A program made the translations under genes and the position numbers. The notes under the pieces are model-generated. The model had not been told where the DNA came from, did no database searches, and worked only from the letters and a program-made list of their open reading frames with translations. Below are positions 60,438-64,000 of a DNA stretch of 64,000 bases, in pieces (positions within the stretch are counted from its first letter, which is position 1; each line of letters opens with the position of its first letter). The stretch spans positions 1 to 64,000 of the forward strand of contig JBHJOI010000027.1 in NCBI GenBank assembly GCA_050329935.1, in the 5' to 3' direction. Origin of the DNA: CAYSFW01 sp050329935. GTDB taxonomy: Bacteria; Pseudomonadota; Gammaproteobacteria; UWMA-0217.

Positions 60438-61244
60438 ATGAAAATGCCGGCGCCAGTGGTCATGCTGTTTTCAGGTCTGGATCCCACCGGAGGCGCGGGG
60501 ATACAGGCGGACATCGAGGCGGCCGCGAGCATGGGGTGCCATGCGGCCCCGATCGTGACCTGTCTGACCGTGCAGAACACGCAAAACGTCATCGGCGTAT
60601 CCCCCGTCAAACCTTCGCTGATTGTGGAGCAGGCGCGGGCGGTGCTCGAGGATATGCCGGTCAAGGCTTTTAAATGTGGCCTGTTGGGTTCGGTGGAACT
60701 GGTCGAGGCGCTACATACATTGTTGCGTGATTATCCTGACCTGCCGCTGGTGCTGGATCCCGTGTTTCTGGCCGGCGGCGGCGCGGAACTCACCGACTCC
60801 GAGACCTTGTTCGCCATCCGCGACTTGCTGTTGCCGCGGGCGACCGTGGTAACTCCCAATACACCTGAATTACGCGCGTTGGCGAGCGGATCCGGTTCGG
60901 ATACGCTCGAGGCATGCGCGATGGAGGTGTTGTCTCATGGCTGCGATTTTGTGTTGGTGACCGGCGCGCACGAGACGACGGCGAAGGTCGTCAACACGCT
61001 CTACGGCAATCACCGACGACTTCAGGAATATCAGTGGGAGCGTCTGCCCGGCGTCTACCATGGTTCGGGTTGTACCCTGGCCTCGGCGATCGCCGGCTTG
61101 CTCGCGCAGGGACAGGAGCCGTTCTCTGCAATTTCGGCCGCCCAGCGATACACCTGGAATACGCTCAAGCACGCCGAGCATCTGGGCATGGGGCAGATGA
61201 TTCCCGACCGACTGTACTGGGCGGGCAATGTCGAGGCCGAATGA
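60438..61244 (+). CDS. thiD: Hydroxymethylpyrimidine/phosphomethylpyrimidine kinase ThiD
   Basis: ThiD phosphorylates HMP and HMP-P to HMP-PP for thiamine synthesis. It is a ribokinase-family enzyme of 268 residues. Its N-terminal substrate loop is SGLDPTGGAGIQADIEAAAS, with LDPVFLAGGGAEL in the centre. The anion hole is VYHGSGCTLASAIAGLLAQG. A GGAGGG ribosome site precedes the ATG. The 165-bp leader carries no TPP riboswitch that I can recognise. The stop overlaps thiE (ATGA). Confidence 0.95.
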   Translation: MKMPAPVVMLFSGLDPTGGAGIQADIEAAASMGCHAAPIVTCLTVQNTQNVIGVSPVKPSLIVEQARAVLEDMPVKAFKCGLLGSVELVEALHTLLRDYPDLPLVLDPVFLAGGGAELTDSETLFAIRDLLLPRATVVTPNTPELRALASGSGSDTLEACAMEVLSHGCDFVLVTGAHETTAKVVNTLYGNHRRLQEYQWERLPGVYHGSGCTLASAIAGLLAQGQEPFSAISAAQRYTWNTLKHAEHLGMGQMIPDRLYWAGNVEAE

Positions 61245-61891
61245 CCACTAAGCTACCTGCGGTTGACGATCGCGCGCGATGGCGCGGGCTTTATGCCATC
61301 ACCCGCGAATGTGACCGAGATCCGCAACGCTGGCTGAATGATATCGAAGCCGCGCTACGGGGCGGTGCGCGGTACCTGCAGTATCGCGACAAGCGTGCCG
61401 ATTTGCCGAGGCGGCTCGAGGAGGCGCGAGCGTTACGCGCGCTGACGTCCAAGCATGGTGTTTATCTGATCATCAACGACGATCTCGAACTTGCCGAGGC
61501 TGTTGGTGCGGATGGACTGCATCTCGGTCGCGATGACGCAAGTCTCGCCGTGGCACGGGGCCGACTGGGTCCGGAAGCGATTATTGGGGTGTCGTGTTAC
61601 GCGCAGCTCGAGCGCGCGATTCAGGCGGAGCGCGAGGGTGCTAGCTACGTGGCGTTCGGCAGTTTCTTTCCGTCGCCGACCAAGCCGCAGGCCGAACGCG
61701 CCGACACGAGCTTGCTCGCGGCCTGGCGTATGCGCCCGACGCCGGTCTGCGCGATAGGCGGCATTACGCTCGAGAATGCGCGAGACCTGGTGACGGCGGG
61801 CGCGGATATGGTCGCGGTCATCAGTGCGCTATGGGACTCCGCGAATATCGAGGAAACGGCGCGGTCGTTCGCACTTCGTTCGTCGGGTTGA
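61241..61891 (+). CDS. thiE: Thiamine-phosphate synthase ThiE
   Basis: ThiE couples HMP-PP with thiazole phosphate. Its 216 residues form a TIM barrel with LYAITRECDRDPQRWLNDIE, QYRDKRADLPRRLEEARAL, INDDLELAEAVGADGLHLGR, and GVSCYAQLERAIQAEREGA. SFFPSPTKPQA carries the pyrophosphate-binding Thr/Lys. Its ATG overlaps the thiD stop. It complements ThiD directly; other thi genes are outside the window. Confidence 0.95.
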   Translation: MTTKLPAVDDRARWRGLYAITRECDRDPQRWLNDIEAALRGGARYLQYRDKRADLPRRLEEARALRALTSKHGVYLIINDDLELAEAVGADGLHLGRDDASLAVARGRLGPEAIIGVSCYAQLERAIQAEREGASYVAFGSFFPSPTKPQAERADTSLLAAWRMRPTPVCAIGGITLENARDLVTAGADMVAVISALWDSANIEETARSFALRSSG

Positions 61892-61971
61892 GCTGCCAGC
61901 CTCTCGGTCAAGTCGAGCGACTGCTCGGCGATTTAAGCGCGATGGGCGTGTGCGCAAGTCGCGGCGCGGTG

Positions 61972-63147
61972 TCAGAGCCCTAGTGGCTGCAAATTAACGT
62001 TGATGTCTATCTCGCGCGGTGGTTCGGTGCCCACCGTGCGTCGCAGCCGGGCAGTCACGTTGTCGCCGGGCTTGCGATCGAGCAGGCCGAGCTTGATATC
62101 GGTGAGATTGCTGACCGGCACCCCGTCGAGCGCGAGGATCAGGTCGCCCGCATGGGCGCCTGCCAATAGCATCGCGCTACCCGCGGGTAGCTCCTTGATC
62201 GCCATGTGTGCGTGCTGTTGCTCAAGGAACACGCCCAGGATGCCGCCGGGGGGGAGGCTGGCGGGTTCGGTCTTCAGATAGAAATCGATATGCTCGGCGA
62301 TTGCGGGTAGCGGCAGCGTGCTGGTTACCGTGGCCGTCGGCACGGTTTCGTATTGTCGCAGGACGTGCGGAATTCCCGCGACGTTGCTGACATGCCCGAC
62401 GCCGGCGAACACCGCGACCCGGTGCTCCGGGTGTTGGCGCAGATAGCGCCCGACGTTGGCGGCCATCGTCGCATCCCAGACGCGCTGGACCGCGAGAAAG
62501 TTGTCGAAGTCGCCGTCGCGCCCTTCGTGCTGCGCGTAGACTTCGCGCAGTTTGGTCGTATATTCGGGCGTCGCGGGCGGAATGGTTTCGGGCAGCTTCG
62601 CGCGTTCCTCGGGGCTCAGACTGGCAAGTCCGGTCGCGCCAATCTTGCGCGTGAGTTCACGCTCGGCGTTGAGTGCCAGAACTGGCAAACGGTGCTCGCG
62701 CGCGAACTGAAGAATCGGTCGCAACATGCGGTAATCGAAGCGCCAGCGTTCGTAGTATTCAGTGCGATGCAGCAACTCGCGTTCATCGATCTCCCCGGCA
62801 ATAAAGCGGTCCAGTTCCGCCTGGAACGGTTGCTGGAACCACTCGACGCCGATCGCGAGTTTCGGATCCTGCTGATACATGGCGCGCAGGATCGCGAGCT
62901 GGCTCAGGTGGTGGTCGTAACGGTCGTGCACTTCGCCCACGAACACGACCTTGCGGTCGGCGATAGCACGCACGAATTCCGCGAAACTGAGCGTACGCCC
63001 ACTTGCTTCGACCGCGGGCGCGAAGTTATCCAGATGTGACAACACGTCCGCCTGATTCCGATGCTCGTAAACAAGGGTGCGCGGACCCGGGTTGCTACAA
63101 CTCGCGGTGGAGACCAGCAGGAGGATGCCAAGCACCCTGGCGTTCAT
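61972..63147 (-). CDS. ChaN/DUF399-family lipoprotein with C-terminal PDZ domain
   Basis: From the ATG at 63145-63147 (MNARVLGILLLVSTASCSNP) the 391-residue product has a lipoprotein signal with lipobox STASC. The ChaN-like domain spans about 35-270: VVFVGEVHDRYDHHLSQLAI, IGVEWFQQPFQAELDRF and VAVFAGVGHVSNVAGIPHVL. ChaN of Campylobacter binds heme; function here is unproven. A PDZ domain follows at about 295-385 (SAMLLAGAHAGDLILALDG, PVSNLTDIKLGLLDRKPGD), suggesting a scaffold or regulatory role in the periplasm. An earlier in-frame start at 63267 would spoil the signal peptide. Confidence 0.82.
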   Translation of the reverse strand: MNARVLGILLLVSTASCSNPGPRTLVYEHRNQADVLSHLDNFAPAVEASGRTLSFAEFVRAIADRKVVFVGEVHDRYDHHLSQLAILRAMYQQDPKLAIGVEWFQQPFQAELDRFIAGEIDERELLHRTEYYERWRFDYRMLRPILQFAREHRLPVLALNAERELTRKIGATGLASLSPEERAKLPETIPPATPEYTTKLREVYAQHEGRDGDFDNFLAVQRVWDATMAANVGRYLRQHPEHRVAVFAGVGHVSNVAGIPHVLRQYETVPTATVTSTLPLPAIAEHIDFYLKTEPASLPPGGILGVFLEQQHAHMAIKELPAGSAMLLAGAHAGDLILALDGVPVSNLTDIKLGLLDRKPGDNVTARLRRTVGTEPPREIDINVNLQPLGL

Positions 63148-63271
63148 GCGTTGCTTAGGCACGTCTCTTTGTCTCTGGCGGGATTTTAATGGTAACTGAT
63201 ACGTCGCAAAGCGTCGCGCCGCTTGGGTATCTTTGCAAGTTGGAGGCGTCTGGATGCGGTTGGTCATGGGT

Positions 63272-63277
63272 TACAAT
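63272..63277 (+). promoter_or_regulatory. Possible -10 for the M1-like peptidase gene
   Basis: TACAAT lies 33 bp upstream of the ATG at 63311. No matching -35 was found at the right distance; the divergent ChaN promoter must lie in the same 163-bp gap. Confidence 0.3.
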
Positions 63278-63310
63278 GCAACTCGATCGAGTGAATCTGG
63301 ACCTGGAAGC

Positions 63311-64000
63311 ATGAAATCAGCGCTTACCATCCCCCCCGCCCTATCCGCCTTGATGGTCGTCGGTGCCTTATTTGCGCTGGTGTTGGCCATGCCGGTGCGC
63401 GCGGCCGCCGAAGGCGTGATCGAGCATGACCTCTTGGTCCGCCTGGACCCTGTCAAGCGCGAGATCGAGGTTCGCGATCGGATCACATTGCCGGAGCATC
63501 CAACGGTGCCCGCCGTCTACGAGTTTGGATTGCATCGGGATTTGCGCGTCGTGCCCGACGGCGGCGTACCGGCACTCAAGGTGCTTTCGGTACATGAGGA
63601 GACGCGCTTTTATCAGATTCCGCTTGCGCCCGGGCAACGCGAGGTCATCGTCAACTACGCCGGGCAACCGCCCTCGCGACCGCTGTGCGACTGGCTCACC
63701 GAGCGATGCGCGTTGTTTGACCGACAGGGGGTTTATCTCGACGGCGGTAGCGTCTGGTATCCGCGTCTGACCGATGAGCTGGTCACGTTCAAGATGCGCG
63801 TGGAGCTACCGGAGGGCTGGCATGCGATCAGTCAAGGCGAGCACAGCCGATCTACCGGCGCCGACGGCAAACCGCTCGACAGTTGGCGGATCGATCGCCC
63901 GCAGGAGGACATCTATCTGGTCGCGGGTCCGTTCCATGTCTATGAAAAGCCCGGACGGCAGGTGCGGGCCAAAGTTTATTTGCGAGAGCCGGATGAAGCG
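63311..64000 (+). CDS. Exported M1-family aminopeptidase-like protein (3' end outside window)
   Basis: The frame is open to the right edge (230 codons). A signal peptide or membrane anchor covers residues ~8-33 (LSALMVVGALFALVLAMPVR, ending ARAA-like). The visible part is an all-beta N-terminal domain like that of M1 peptidases: HDLLVRLDPVKREIEVRDRI, EFGLHRDLRVVPDG, and DGGSVWYPRLTDELVTFKMR with IYLVAGPFHVYEK. The zinc motif HExxH would lie beyond the edge, so catalytic competence cannot be judged. Confidence 0.7.
   Translation, partial: MKSALTIPPALSALMVVGALFALVLAMPVRAAAEGVIEHDLLVRLDPVKREIEVRDRITLPEHPTVPAVYEFGLHRDLRVVPDGGVPALKVLSVHEETRFYQIPLAPGQREVIVNYAGQPPSRPLCDWLTERCALFDRQGVYLDGGSVWYPRLTDELVTFKMRVELPEGWHAISQGEHSRSTGADGKPLDSWRIDRPQEDIYLVAGPFHVYEKPGRQVRAKVYLREPDEA

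Overview
The window is one stretch of a GC-rich gammaproteobacterial chromosome with dense, mostly housekeeping gene content. Several features point to Gammaproteobacteria: LpoA, ZapD, RNase T, a MutT-TenI fusion, the order rsmI-rnpB-mraZ, and the order lpxC-dciA-M23 peptidase-secA. An E3 subunit carrying its own lipoyl domain and an N-acetylglutaminylglutamine amidotransferase suggest a Chromatiales-like, salt-exposed relative, but the lineage is an inference. No tRNA, rRNA, insertion sequence, prophage or CRISPR array was seen. The RNase P RNA is the only classical RNA gene.

Layout. 1-3112 (-): the class I ribonucleotide reductase large subunit nrdA, cut by the left edge and interrupted by a 378-residue intein with a LAGLIDADG endonuclease. 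A sigma70-like promoter lies upstream, embedded in two NrdR-type boxes 32 bp apart. 3538-8661 (+): a degenerate EAL-CBS-GGDEF protein, a Bcp peroxiredoxin, a PduO-type cobalamin adenosyltransferase, a ROK sugar kinase, an ORF-free region with a terminator, and an exported retropepsin-like protein. 8866-12145 (-): an M14-family deacylase, rimK and rimB in overlapping order, and a TetR regulator. 12280-19450 (-): a large DUF349 protein, metG, yraN, lpoA. 19492-20757 (+): rsmI and rnpB.

21090-38842 (+) is a complete division and cell wall (dcw) cluster: mraZ, rsmH, ftsL, ftsI, murE, murF, mraY, murD, ftsW, murG, murC, ddlB, ftsQ, ftsA, ftsZ, lpxC. It sits behind a good promoter and four 10-bp-phased MraZ repeats. 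From rsmH to ftsA nearly every stop codon overlaps the next start, so the genes supplying lipid II and assembling the septum are probably translationally coupled. Then come dciA (-), an M23 peptidase, secA, argJ, a MutT-TenI fusion and, convergently, zapD.

46658-64000 holds an OmpA-like porin, an orphan NAGGN amidotransferase (asnO), grxD, rnt (-), the pyruvate dehydrogenase operon aceE-aceF-lpd, a GMC oxidoreductase, a cytochrome b561-type protein and rubredoxin (both -), thiD-thiE, a ChaN-PDZ lipoprotein (-), and the start of an M1-like peptidase running off the right edge.

The items most worth checking are: the intein in nrdA, whose +1 extein residue is Gly instead of Cys/Ser/Thr; a six-codon mini-ORF whose ribosome site is partly inside a hairpin ahead of lpxC; the rimB-rimK-M14 set with a second, exported RimB-like protein nearby; the asnO gene without its usual partner; and the structured gap at 7409-7896. 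No entirely new multi-gene system could be demonstrated from sequence alone.
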